Part shown: positions 1 to 6,501 of the stretch, piece after piece | Numbering within the stretch: position 1 is the stretch's first letter | Layout: each line of letters opens with the position of its first letter | Assembly: GCA_050949255.1 (NCBI GenBank) | Contig: JBMNFJ010000010.1 | Location: 1-13,000, forward strand | Length of the DNA stretch: 13,000 nt | From: UBA3941 sp002385665 | GTDB lineage: Bacteria > Bacillota > Clostridia > Caldicoprobacterales > UBA3941 | Direction: 5' to 3' | The notes under the pieces: model-generated | Seen by the model: the letters and a program-made list of their open reading frames with translations, nothing else | The model's database searches: none | Told to the model about the DNA's origin: nothing | Program-made: the position numbers and the translations under genes

Positions 1-71
1 TATATTACATCCTACTTGTTTTACTTGAACCATATATAATAGAATATACTTTGATTTAGTATATATTATCT

Positions 72-87
72 GGCGAGGCGACTCGCC
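72..87. repeat. GC-rich inverted repeat (GGCGAG / CTCGCC)
   Basis: There is a perfect 6-bp inverted repeat with a 4-nt loop (72-77 and 82-87), unusually GC-rich within AT-rich surroundings. An outer TGGC (71-74) and GCCA (91-94) could form an alternative stem. No T-run follows, so it is not a good intrinsic terminator. It could be the remains of a hairpin from the upstream gene or an operator. Confidence 0.35.
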
Positions 88-339
88 TTAGCCAATTGGA
101 ATAGTTTATTTGAATATTAACAAGACCACAGATAATCAGCTTACTTTTTACTACACATACCAGCAAATAATGGATTAGGAAATCATAGGTTACAACTAAT
201 GTCCACTTACATGTCATTTGACCAAATTTTTTTGCTTTTACACTTATACTACCGGGGATCGTCCTAACTTTCTACATTATAATCGACTGCATCGTTTTTA
301 TAGTTAACTGCACATTTATAGAAACTGTAATACCCAAGC

Positions 340-369
340 CTTACTCTCCCGACTGCTATAGTCGGTAAG
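340..369. repeat. Interrupted inverted repeat in the leader
   Basis: An inner stem CCGACT (349-354) / AGTCGG (360-365) has a 5-nt loop. An outer pair CTTAC (340-344) / GTAAG (365-369) could extend it across a 5-nt bulge on the left arm, sharing one G with the inner stem. No T-tract follows. It could be an mRNA structure or a regulator site about 300 bp upstream of the first gene; its function is unknown. Confidence 0.35.
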
Positions 370-670
370 TGGGGTAGAATCGATATCTAAAATTGCAATG
401 CGGTTTATTACGGGATAAATCTCTTTTACTGTCTAAAAAATCAAGTTGTAAGGGGATTTGCTCTATGATCGAAAGTAACACTTCCTAAACCTCAAAACGC
501 CATCAATAACAACATTTCCAATTTTTCTGGAATCAATCACTAAATAAATCACCGTTAATTTAAGATTCTCTGTCAACCAATCATAACCATAAAATAAACC
601 AAATAAGGAGGGTAGAACCAGATAACTCATTTACAACCTATGAAAAGGAGAATAGCGAGGTGGAATAATT

Positions 671-1891
671 ATGAAGTATGATTTACTTATTAGAAATGGC
701 CATGTGATTGATCCCGGAAATGAAATAAACGGTAAAATGGATGTTGCGATTAAAGACGGCAAAATTGCCTCTGTTGCACCTGAAATTAGCAGTGAACTGG
801 CAAAAGAAGCTGTCGATGCCAAAGGGTATTATGTTGTACCCGGACTTGTGGACATACACACCCATGTATATCCTCTCTTCCCATATCAGGGACTCCCCAA
901 CATTAATGCAGACGATCATCTCCTTAAGGGCGGTTGCACAACTACGGTAGATGCAGGTTCCGTAGGTTGGCGCGATTTCCTCTATTTCAAAGAACACGTA
1001 ATTGACAAATCGGTATGTCGTGTACTCGCATATTTGAATATTGCTGCCCAGGGCATGGTAGATTTGCGATCGGAACAGTATGTCAAAAACATGCATCCTC
1101 AGGTTGTGGCATCTGTTATCAAGGCATTTCCTGAAGATCTGGTCGGAGTTAAGTCAGCCCACTACCGTCCCGGAGGCAGGCCGGCCTATGACAATGAGAA
1201 CCCTCCATGGGGCTCTGTTGACAAGGCCCTGGAGGCAGCGGAACTTTCGGGAACCCACTGCATGATCGATTTCGGTGTTTGTCCGGTGCATTCTCCCTAT
1301 GACGAGTTCGTAACCAAAAGGCTGCGTCCCGGAGACATTCATACCCACGTGTTTGCCCAACAGTTTCCCACAGTTGACCGGGAAGGTAAGGTATACGACT
1401 ACATGTGGGAGGCCAGGGAAAGGGGAGTACTCTTCGATGTAGGCCATGGAGCCGGAAGCTTTTGGTTCCGCAACGGTCATCGGGCCCTGCGTGACGGATT
1501 CGCACCCGATACCATTTCAACCGATCTGCACGCATCCAGCATCCGGGGAGCCGCACAAAGCATGCTCCACACCATGGGTAAGTTTTACAATATGGGAATG
1601 CCTCTCGAAGAGGTTATCGCCAGATCCACCCATATTCCGGCAAAAGTCATTAACCGTCCGGAACTGGGAACCCTCTCCGTCGGTAGCTGTGCCGATATAG
1701 CTGTAATCTCGATAATTGAAGGCGACTTTGATTATATTGACAATGGCAATGCCAGGATAAAGGGCACAAGCAAGTTCGATTGCAGGATGACTATCCGTGA
1801 AGGGAAGATAGTGTTCGACGGCTACGGAATGTCAATGCCCTTATGGGAGGAAGCCCCCAAAGATACGTACTGGAAGGAATATTGGCAATAG
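671..1891 (+). CDS. Metal-dependent amidohydrolase / deacetylase (EF0837/Atu3266-like)
   Basis: This is a 406-residue cytoplasmic protein of the amidohydrolase superfamily with a TIM-barrel metal centre. Residues 1-60 form the N-terminal beta-sandwich part, with the typical opening 'DLLIRNGHVIDPG'. The metal motif HxH is H63-T64-H65 in DIHTH. K161 in 'VGVKS' fits the carboxylated bridging lysine. H224 and H226 in 'GDIHTHVF' and the DVGHG stretch (256-260) supply further ligands, and D285 in 'STDLH' is the catalytic aspartate. All expected residues are present, so it should be active. GAGGTGG lies 7 nt before ATG 671. The next gene, a DgaE/SelA-like PLP enzyme, is the usual partner of this subfamily. 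Characterised relatives hydrolyse acetyl esters or amides such as acetyl-(R)-mandelate, so the true substrate is open; an N-acyl amino compound is my inference from the neighbour. It resembles dihydroorotase only in fold. Confidence 0.88.
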   Translation: MKYDLLIRNGHVIDPGNEINGKMDVAIKDGKIASVAPEISSELAKEAVDAKGYYVVPGLVDIHTHVYPLFPYQGLPNINADDHLLKGGCTTTVDAGSVGWRDFLYFKEHVIDKSVCRVLAYLNIAAQGMVDLRSEQYVKNMHPQVVASVIKAFPEDLVGVKSAHYRPGGRPAYDNENPPWGSVDKALEAAELSGTHCMIDFGVCPVHSPYDEFVTKRLRPGDIHTHVFAQQFPTVDREGKVYDYMWEARERGVLFDVGHGAGSFWFRNGHRALRDGFAPDTISTDLHASSIRGAAQSMLHTMGKFYNMGMPLEEVIARSTHIPAKVINRPELGTLSVGSCADIAVISIIEGDFDYIDNGNARIKGTSKFDCRMTIREGKIVFDGYGMSMPLWEEAPKDTYWKEYWQ

Positions 1892-1928
1892 ATCATTGAA
1901 AGTAAATTAGCACTAAGGGGGATTTATT

Positions 1929-3050
1929 ATGGGTATATACGAAGAATTAGGCGTTAAACGAATTATTAACGGTGCTGCTACCTTAACTGCCATAGGGGGC
2001 TCAATCATGCCCCCGGAGGTTCTGGATTCTATGAAGGAGGCATCACAAAGTTATGTATCCATTATAGAACTGCAGCATAAGGCAGGTGCCCAAATTGCCA
2101 AATGGACCAATAACGAAGCAGCCATGGTATCCAACGGAGCGGCAGCGGGCATGGTTCTGGCTACAGCAGCCTGTATTGCAGGGGACGATGAAGAAAAGAG
2201 AAGACAGTTGCCACATACAGATGGAATGAAGAATGAAGTTGTAGTCTACGGTCCCCAAAGGGTTGGATACGATTTTGCAATACGCCAGGCGGGCGGAAAA
2301 ATCGTGGAATACGGATCTCCCGATGGCGCAACCCGTGAGGAACTTGAAGCTGCAATAACGGACAAGACAGCTGCCATCTTTGTATTTTACTTTGAGCACC
2401 GTATGGACAAACAGCTACCTCTTGAAGAGGTTGTAGAGATAGGCCATAACAGGGGCATTCCGGTCATCGTTGATGCAGCTGCACAACTGCCCCGCAGGGA
2501 AAACCTATGGAGGTTTACACGGGACTTGGGAGCCGACCTGGCCATTTTCAGCGGAGGTAAGGGACTGCGGGGTCCCCAGAGCAGCGGACTTGTTGTGGGG
2601 AAAAAGTGGCTGGTAGACCTGATGATTTCATTCTCCTGCCCCAATGCGGGCATTGGCAGGCCCTTTAAGGTGGGTAAGGAAGAAATTGTAGGGTTGATGA
2701 CAGCGGTAAAGCTTTATATGGAGAAGGACATGGAAGCGGAAATGGCATGTTGGGAAGCCCAGGTCCAATCTGTTATAGATGCATTCAAGGATGAAAGCGC
2801 TGTTTGTGCAATTCGCGATTTTCCCAGCGAAGCCGGCCAGCCCATGCCAAGGGCAAAGGTTTCCCTTGACCAGGATGCTTTTAGCGCCGATGTAAGGGAG
2901 ATAGATAATTGGTTAAAGGAGGGAGAGCCAAGCATCTATCTGGCAACCATAGGCGATGCCTTTTATATTAATCCCCAAACCCTGATGCCTGGGGAGATTG
3001 ATATTGTAATAGAAAGACTTAAGGAAGCTATTGATAAATATAAAAAGTAG
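1929..3050 (+). CDS. SelA/DgaE-like PLP-dependent ammonia-lyase family enzyme
   Basis: This 373-residue fold-type I PLP enzyme belongs to the group related to L-seryl-tRNA(Sec) selenium transferase and D-glucosaminate-6-phosphate ammonia-lyase (DgaE). The N-terminus 'GVKRIINGAATLTAIGGS' (residues 8-25), the phosphate-binding-like 'SNGAAAGM' (68-75), the cofactor aspartate D182 in 'VDAAAQLP', the Schiff-base lysine K211 in 'FSGGKGLRGPQ', and 'GRPFKVGKEEIVGL' (243-256) are all family hallmarks. Length is normal. It starts 37 bp after the amidohydrolase behind an AAGGGGG site, and its TAG stop is embedded in the next gene's AGGAGGT. DgaE-type enzymes eliminate from the substrate to give an enamine that becomes an imine and then a keto acid plus ammonia. 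That chemistry makes the three RidA genes downstream meaningful. No DgaF-type aldolase gene is present, so the substrate need not be glucosaminate-6-phosphate. Confidence 0.85.
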   Translation: MGIYEELGVKRIINGAATLTAIGGSIMPPEVLDSMKEASQSYVSIIELQHKAGAQIAKWTNNEAAMVSNGAAAGMVLATAACIAGDDEEKRRQLPHTDGMKNEVVVYGPQRVGYDFAIRQAGGKIVEYGSPDGATREELEAAITDKTAAIFVFYFEHRMDKQLPLEEVVEIGHNRGIPVIVDAAAQLPRRENLWRFTRDLGADLAIFSGGKGLRGPQSSGLVVGKKWLVDLMISFSCPNAGIGRPFKVGKEEIVGLMTAVKLYMEKDMEAEMACWEAQVQSVIDAFKDESAVCAIRDFPSEAGQPMPRAKVSLDQDAFSADVREIDNWLKEGEPSIYLATIGDAFYINPQTLMPGEIDIVIERLKEAIDKYKK

Positions 3051-3061
3051 GAGGTATTTTG

Positions 3062-3526
3062 ATGAATGCTGAAAAAATACTTAAGGACATGGGTATTGAG
3101 CTGAAACCCATCAACCGGAAGGGTAAAAGCGTTGTACCAATTCGCAGGTACAAGGACTTACTGTTTATATCCGGACATGGCCCTGTAGATGAAAACGGGG
3201 AACCCTTAATGCAGGGATGCGTAGGGGAAGATCTGACTCCGGAGCAGGCTTATGAAGCAGCCCGCCTATGCGCCATCAGCATGTTGCGCACCATTAAGGA
3301 CTATTTAGGTGATCTGGACAGGGTTGAAGAGTGGATAAAGGTGTTGGGCCTGGTGAATTCAGGTGGAGATTTCTGGGGTATGCCCAGAGCAATTAATGGT
3401 TTTTCAGATGTAATTGTACAGGTGTTCGGCGAACGCGGAAGACACGCCCGTGCAGCCATGGGCAGTGCAAACCACGAGTCTTCATATCCTGTGGTAGTGG
3501 ATGCGATAATCCGTATACGGGATTAA
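3062..3526 (+). CDS. RidA family protein (paralogue 1)
   Basis: This is a 154-residue RidA/YjgF/YER057c/UK114-family protein of the longer (about 150 aa) subfamily. Family members form trimers with active sites between subunits, and typical RidA hydrolyses reactive enamines/imines made by PLP enzymes. The substrate-carboxylate arginine is R130 in 'GRHARAAMG'. The C-terminal strand reads 'VVVDAII' (144-150), so the position of the usual Glu of the 'VEIEAIA' motif holds Asp (D147) and the earlier Glu is Val. I chose ATG 3062 over TTG 3059 because AGGAGGT (3049-3055) then lies 6 nt upstream; that site overlaps the stop of the PLP gene, suggesting translational coupling. Its sequence 'KVLGLVN' (93-99) is the segment best preserved in the pseudogene at 4742-4861. 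Confidence 0.88.
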   Translation: MNAEKILKDMGIELKPINRKGKSVVPIRRYKDLLFISGHGPVDENGEPLMQGCVGEDLTPEQAYEAARLCAISMLRTIKDYLGDLDRVEEWIKVLGLVNSGGDFWGMPRAINGFSDVIVQVFGERGRHARAAMGSANHESSYPVVVDAIIRIRD

Positions 3527-3597
3527 TGGCAGAGACTGCATGAAGATAGCAGCGTTGCTTATATTACCACAGACAATCACCTATAAAAAATATATAG

Positions 3598-3637
3598 AAA
3601 GGAGTTTCGTTTTTATAAACTAAAAACGAGATTGATT
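3598..3637 (+). promoter_or_regulatory. Distant ribosome binding site with intervening hairpin for RidA paralogue 2
   Basis: The only strong Shine-Dalgarno sequence, AAAGGAG (3598-3604), is 33 nt from the ATG at 3638, much too far for normal initiation. Between them lies a perfect 9-bp inverted repeat, TCGTTTTTA (3607-3615) and TAAAAACGA (3621-3629), with a 5-nt loop. If this hairpin forms in the mRNA the effective spacing drops to about 10 nt (4 nt for the in-frame TTG at 3632). Hairpins bridging a Shine-Dalgarno and a start are known elsewhere, for example phage T4 gene 38. A weak GAG at 3628-3630 is the only alternative. Confidence 0.5.
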
Positions 3638-4123
3638 ATGGGAAAGTTAGATATAAAGAAGAAATTAATAGAACTTCCGGCTAACGAAATTGAAATACCA
3701 TATATCGACTATACCGGGAGAGCGCTTATTGGCTTAAGGGAAAGCAATGGACTGGTATATGTATCCGGTACGGGATGCGAAGATCCAACCGATGGGCATG
3801 GGGTTTGGACCGGAGCCGTAGGCAGAGAGGTTTCACTGGAGGAAGGATACAAGGCTGCTCAGTGGTGTGCCTTGCTTCAGCTGAACATAATGAGGAATCA
3901 ATACGGGTTGGACAGAATTGATTCCGTTGTACGGGCCTTTGCACTTATACAGGTAGCTGACGATTTCTATGATCTGGATAAGGTCTTTGATGGTTACTCA
4001 GATGTAATGTACAGCGTATTCCGAGACAGGGGACGCCATGTCAGAACCATCATGGGCACACGTAACCTTCCAAACCATCTCATAACCATTGAGGTAGAGA
4101 CCATTTTCAAGCTTAAGGATTAA
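3638..4123 (+). CDS. RidA family protein (paralogue 2)
   Basis: This is a 161-residue RidA-family protein, the most divergent of the three in sequence but the most canonical in its C-terminal active-site strand. R136 in 'GRHVRTIMG' matches the conserved substrate arginine, and 'TIEVETIF' (150-157) keeps both acidic positions as Glu (E152, E154), unlike the flanking paralogues. The N-terminal 20 residues carry a Lys/Glu-rich extension. The start is uncertain: ATG 3638 gives 'MGKLDIKKK', while TTG 3632 would add two residues; I prefer ATG. It lies 111 bp downstream of paralogue 1, a much larger gap than elsewhere in this unit, and its ribosome binding site is separated by a hairpin (see 3598-3637), so its translation may be set independently. 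It probably acts in the cytoplasm on the imine/enamine product of the PLP enzyme; this is inference from family and context. Confidence 0.85.
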   Translation: MGKLDIKKKLIELPANEIEIPYIDYTGRALIGLRESNGLVYVSGTGCEDPTDGHGVWTGAVGREVSLEEGYKAAQWCALLQLNIMRNQYGLDRIDSVVRAFALIQVADDFYDLDKVFDGYSDVMYSVFRDRGRHVRTIMGTRNLPNHLITIEVETIFKLKD

Positions 4124-4177
4124 GAACCGGGGATTTTAGAGTGTCGGATAAAAAATACGGAGATATAGGAGGATATT

Positions 4178-4645
4178 ATGAGTTTAGCAGAACAAAGATT
4201 AAAAGAGCTGGACATTCAATTACCGGCCCCGAGATTAAAAGGCAGGGGCTCGGCGCCATATAAGATTGTCGATGACTTGCTGTTTATCGGAGGGGTTGCA
4301 CCCCTGGATGAGGACGGTAACCTGGCATATACCGGACGGGTTGGAGCAGATCTTACCACCGAGGAAGGCTATAATGCCGGAAGGCTGGTAGGCTACAACA
4401 TGCTTAGACTCATCCGCGATGCCCTGGGAGACCTGGACAGGGTAGATTATATTGTAAGAGCTATTGCAATGGTAAGTGGCAAGAAAGGATTTAGTGAGAT
4501 CTATAAGGTTGCAGACGGTTTTTCAGACATTATGACGGAAGTCCTGGGAGAACGCGGGGTACATGCAAGAAATGCCGTTGGTGCATCGACCCTGAACGGC
4601 AATGCCCCTATTATATGTGACGCTATCATAAAGATCCGGAAGTAA
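4178..4645 (+). CDS. RidA family protein (paralogue 3)
   Basis: This is a 155-residue RidA-family protein, clearly closer to paralogue 1 than to 2. Both share 'DLLFI', 'ALGDLDRV'-like and 'FGERG.HAR'-like segments and both end in 'DAIIxIR'. The conserved substrate arginine is R131 in 'GVHARNAVG'. The C-terminal strand reads 'IICDAII' with Asp (D148) where Glu is usual, as in paralogue 1. AGGAGG (4167-4172) lies 5 nt before the ATG. It is the last intact gene before the terminator at 4683-4725. Because RidA proteins are trimers with shared active sites, three co-transcribed paralogues could form a mixed trimer or three homotrimers with different substrates; the sequence does not decide between these. 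Confidence 0.87.
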   Translation: MSLAEQRLKELDIQLPAPRLKGRGSAPYKIVDDLLFIGGVAPLDEDGNLAYTGRVGADLTTEEGYNAGRLVGYNMLRLIRDALGDLDRVDYIVRAIAMVSGKKGFSEIYKVADGFSDIMTEVLGERGVHARNAVGASTLNGNAPIICDAIIKIRK

Positions 4646-4682
4646 TTGTGAATGCAAAGCTATTACTTCTGATATCTAATGA

Positions 4683-4725
4683 AAAAATGCTTGGTTGCGA
4701 GGAGCTAAACCAACCAAGCATTTTT
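4683..4725 (+). terminator. Strong intrinsic terminator after the RidA genes
   Basis: A 15-bp perfect stem pairs AAAAATGCTTGGTTG (4683-4697) with CAACCAAGCATTTTT (4711-4725) around a 13-nt loop. The A and T runs at each end would let it work in both directions. It separates the amidohydrolase/PLP/RidA unit from the SDR unit. The 3' arm is followed by a second copy of its 11-bp sequence CAAGCATTTTT (4726-4736). Confidence 0.85.
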
Positions 4726-4736
4726 CAAGCATTTTT
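4715..4736 (+). repeat. Perfect tandem duplication of 11 bp in the terminator arm
   Basis: CAAGCATTTTT occurs twice head to tail (4715-4725 and 4726-4736). The left arm of the terminator can pair with either copy, so the second is a redundant 3' arm, probably produced by replication slippage. Confidence 0.7.
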
Positions 4737-4741
4737 CCTGA

Positions 4742-4861
4742 GGTAATGGTGATGAACCATATATTAACCCCTCAATGACCGCTGTTAAAGTGTTGGGGTT
4801 GGTAAACCATGTGTCATCACATCCGTTGGTAATAGAAGTAACCGATCGAATATGTGATTAA
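4742..4861 (+). pseudogene. RidA-family gene remnant (fourth paralogue)
   Basis: Read in frame from after a TGA at 4739-4741 to the TAA at 4859-4861, this stretch encodes 'AVKVLGLVNHVSSHPLVI' and then 'EVTDRICD'. The heptapeptide KVLGLVN (codons 4787-4807) is identical to residues 93-99 of RidA paralogue 1, and the five base differences from that gene over these 21 bases are all synonymous. The rest aligns without gaps to the last 18 codons of paralogue 1 ('NHESSYPVVVDAIIRIRD'), ending at the same stop; my hand count is 38 of 57 identical bases over 4805-4861. The intervening 38 residues of paralogue 1, including the arginine active-site loop, are missing in frame, and the first half of the gene is absent. 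No ribosome binding site serves ATG 4775. It is therefore a decayed duplicate lying between the terminator and the SDR genes. Confidence 0.75.
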
Positions 4862-4866
4862 TTGAA

Positions 4867-4881
4867 GAGGTGAGTGTTTTG
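4867..4881 (+). promoter_or_regulatory. Ribosome binding site that decides the TTG start of SDR 1
   Basis: GAGGTGAG (4867-4874) overlaps the upstream in-frame GTG at 4870, so that GTG cannot be the start. TTG 4879 is 4 nt beyond this site, or 6 nt beyond GAGGTG. Starting there gives 'MRYDKMLQDK', which lines up with 'MKYNRLLEGK' of SDR 4. Confidence 0.7.
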
Positions 4882-5691
4882 CGGTACGACAAAATGTTAC
4901 AGGACAAGCATATTTTGATTACCGCCGGTGCTTCGCAGATAGGGAAAGCCTGTGCCCTGCTTTTCGCCTCGCACGGTGGCATTGTTGCAATCGCGGACAA
5001 GGACAAGGAGGCCGGTAACGACCTCTTGCATCAGCTCAAGGAATATCAAGAAGACAGCAAGTTCTATCATATGGATTTTACCTGCTCTGACTCTGTAAGG
5101 GATACATGTGACAGGTATCTGTCAGACTTTGGTGCGCCTGATGTGTGGGTTAACTGTGAAGGCGTATGTCATCCGGCTTTTATTGATGAGCAGGAAGAAG
5201 CTTCTCTAAGGGAGATGATAAACTTAAACATCCTGTCTGCATTCCGAATCATGAAATGTCTGGCTGGACCCATGAAGGAAAAGCAGGGGGGAGCCATAAT
5301 TCAAATGATCAGCGATTATGCGGTAACGGGGGCCAATGGTGTATCGGCTTATGGTGCTACCATGGGCGGCTTATTTGCCATGACCAATTCATTTGCAATG
5401 GACTATGCTCCCTATGGTATACGGGTAAACAGTATTCTGCTGGGGATCAGCCTTTCCGCCATGGGGGATATTATTGCGGATGAAATGGAGGATGAAGAGG
5501 CAGAAGAATTCTGGGTTCGGACCCAGATGATACCCAGGCGTGGTAGGGTACAGGAAGTAGCGGATACTGCACTCTTTCTTGCATCAGACATGGGCAAGCT
5601 CATTACTGCAGAAGGCTTTTTTGTAAATGGCGGTCAAAACAGTATAGCCCATAATCAACATTATCGGTGGAATTGGAGGGCTAACGCATGA
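4879..5691 (+). CDS. Short-chain dehydrogenase/reductase-like protein 1 (YxxxM, probably non-catalytic)
   Basis: This is a 270-residue classical-SDR fold protein read from TTG 4879. The cofactor motif TGxxxGxG appears as 'TAGASQIG' (15-22), with the first and second Gly replaced. D40 ends beta-2, suggesting NAD preference if it binds cofactor. The NNAG motif is 'NCEG' (92-95). N117, S145 and Y158 match the Asn, Ser and Tyr of the catalytic tetrad, but the YxxxK lysine is M162 in 'YGATM'. The Pro-Gly after beta-6 is 'LG' (188-189). The fold signature near the end ('ASDMGKLITAEGFFVNGG', 235-252) is intact. The tail is unusual, rich in His, Trp and Asn (253-270). It overlaps SDR 2 by 4 bases (ATGA), implying coupled translation. 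Loss of the lysine makes normal SDR catalysis unlikely, so it may be a structural or regulatory subunit. Confidence 0.85.
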   Translation: MRYDKMLQDKHILITAGASQIGKACALLFASHGGIVAIADKDKEAGNDLLHQLKEYQEDSKFYHMDFTCSDSVRDTCDRYLSDFGAPDVWVNCEGVCHPAFIDEQEEASLREMINLNILSAFRIMKCLAGPMKEKQGGAIIQMISDYAVTGANGVSAYGATMGGLFAMTNSFAMDYAPYGIRVNSILLGISLSAMGDIIADEMEDEEAEEFWVRTQMIPRRGRVQEVADTALFLASDMGKLITAEGFFVNGGQNSIAHNQHYRWNWRANA

Positions 5692-6425
5692 AGAACTACG
5701 CAAAACTTTTAGAAGGAAAATATGCAGTTGTTACCAATGGAGGTGATCCATGTGGTAGTGCGATTGTGAAAAAGTTTGCCTTACATGGTGCCACAGTCGC
5801 TTTTGGTGTAAGAGATATCGAGACCGGTGAGAGAATCCTTGGCGAAATTGCTGAACTATCGCCGGAAAGCTTCTATTTGGTCCTGGATCTAGCGGATAGC
5901 GATGGTATAGAAGAATTTTGCCGTAAGGTAAAGGAACGCTTCCCACTTACAACGGTGTTGGTGAATAATCCATATGCTGACATAGGTAAAACTATTACGG
6001 AAACCACCGAAGAAGACTACAGGTATTTCCTACAGGTTAATCAGAGAAGCATAATGCAGACCCTTCGGGCATTTTACGGGCCGATGCGGGACAATAAGTG
6101 CGGCTCAATAATCAACATATCATCCAACACGGTATTCAAACCCATTATGGGCAATCCATTTCTTACCTTGAGCATGGGCACAATCGGAGGCTTGACCAGG
6201 GTTACCGCCTTTGAGGGAGGAGAATTTTATGTGCGGGTAAATGAAATCCTCTCCGGTATACTACCCGGTCAATCCGAGCTGTCCCCTTGTCCCTTGAAGA
6301 TAGAAGGGTCTCATGTAGAAGGTATGGCGGATCTGGTGCTATTCCTGGCCAGTGATATGTCCTCATATATTACTGGACAATCCTTTACGGTGGACGGTGG
6401 AGCCCGAAGACAATTATTCGCTTAA
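5688..6425 (+). CDS. Short-chain dehydrogenase/reductase-like protein 2 (no catalytic Tyr or Lys)
   Basis: This is a 245-residue SDR-fold protein. The glycine motif is degraded to 'TNGGDPCG' (16-23), and NNAG is 'NNPY' (93-96). S146 in 'INISS' may match the catalytic serine, but where YxxxK should be the sequence is 'SMGTI' (162-166) before 'GGLTRVTAFE', so both the Tyr and the Lys are missing. The Pro-Gly after beta-6 is 'SG' (189-190), and the substrate loop after it is short. The C-terminal 'ASDMSSYITGQSFTVDGG' (221-238) is entirely typical, so the fold is kept. TTGGAGGG (5673-5680) lies 7 nt before the ATG, which overlaps the TGA of SDR 1. The reading frame is clean, which suggests selection for a non-catalytic role, for example as a partner of the intact SDR at 7235-8095. 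Confidence 0.85.
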   Translation: MKNYAKLLEGKYAVVTNGGDPCGSAIVKKFALHGATVAFGVRDIETGERILGEIAELSPESFYLVLDLADSDGIEEFCRKVKERFPLTTVLVNNPYADIGKTITETTEEDYRYFLQVNQRSIMQTLRAFYGPMRDNKCGSIINISSNTVFKPIMGNPFLTLSMGTIGGLTRVTAFEGGEFYVRVNEILSGILPGQSELSPCPLKIEGSHVEGMADLVLFLASDMSSYITGQSFTVDGGARRQLFA

Positions 6426-6501
6426 GGATGACGAAGGGATCTCGCTTTATAAACCAACTAATTAACACTCTGTTTGGACAGGTACAATAGGAGGGGAATA
6501 A

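Larger units (their letters stand above)
1..670. other. AT-rich non-coding leader upstream of the catabolic genes
   Basis: No open reading frame with a plausible ribosome binding site is visible here, and the region is clearly more AT-rich than the genes that follow. It presumably carries the promoter and operators for the amidohydrolase unit, but I could not find a convincing sigma-A promoter. The best candidates are TTGACC at 218-223 with TATACT at 245-250, where the spacing is too long at 21, and TTGCAA at 393-398 followed by a weak ATAAAT. Two inverted repeats stand out and are listed separately. I saw no catabolite-repression (cre) box, T-box or riboswitch signature that I recognise. Confidence 0.6.

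Noticed and set aside
72..87. GC-rich hairpin considered as the terminator of an upstream gene.
   Set aside because: No T-tract follows it, so only an inverted repeat is reported.
683..1556. Several minus-strand open frames of 108-137 codons opposite the amidohydrolase.
   Set aside because: The + strand gene carries all the metal-binding motifs; the antisense frames have no starts with ribosome binding sites and no recognisable domains.
4809..4822. Palindrome ATGTG-TCAT-CACAT, resembling a CRP/FNR-type site before the SDR genes.
   Set aside because: It lies within the RidA remnant's coding sequence, has short 5-bp arms, and no promoter with good -35/-10 elements was found next to it.
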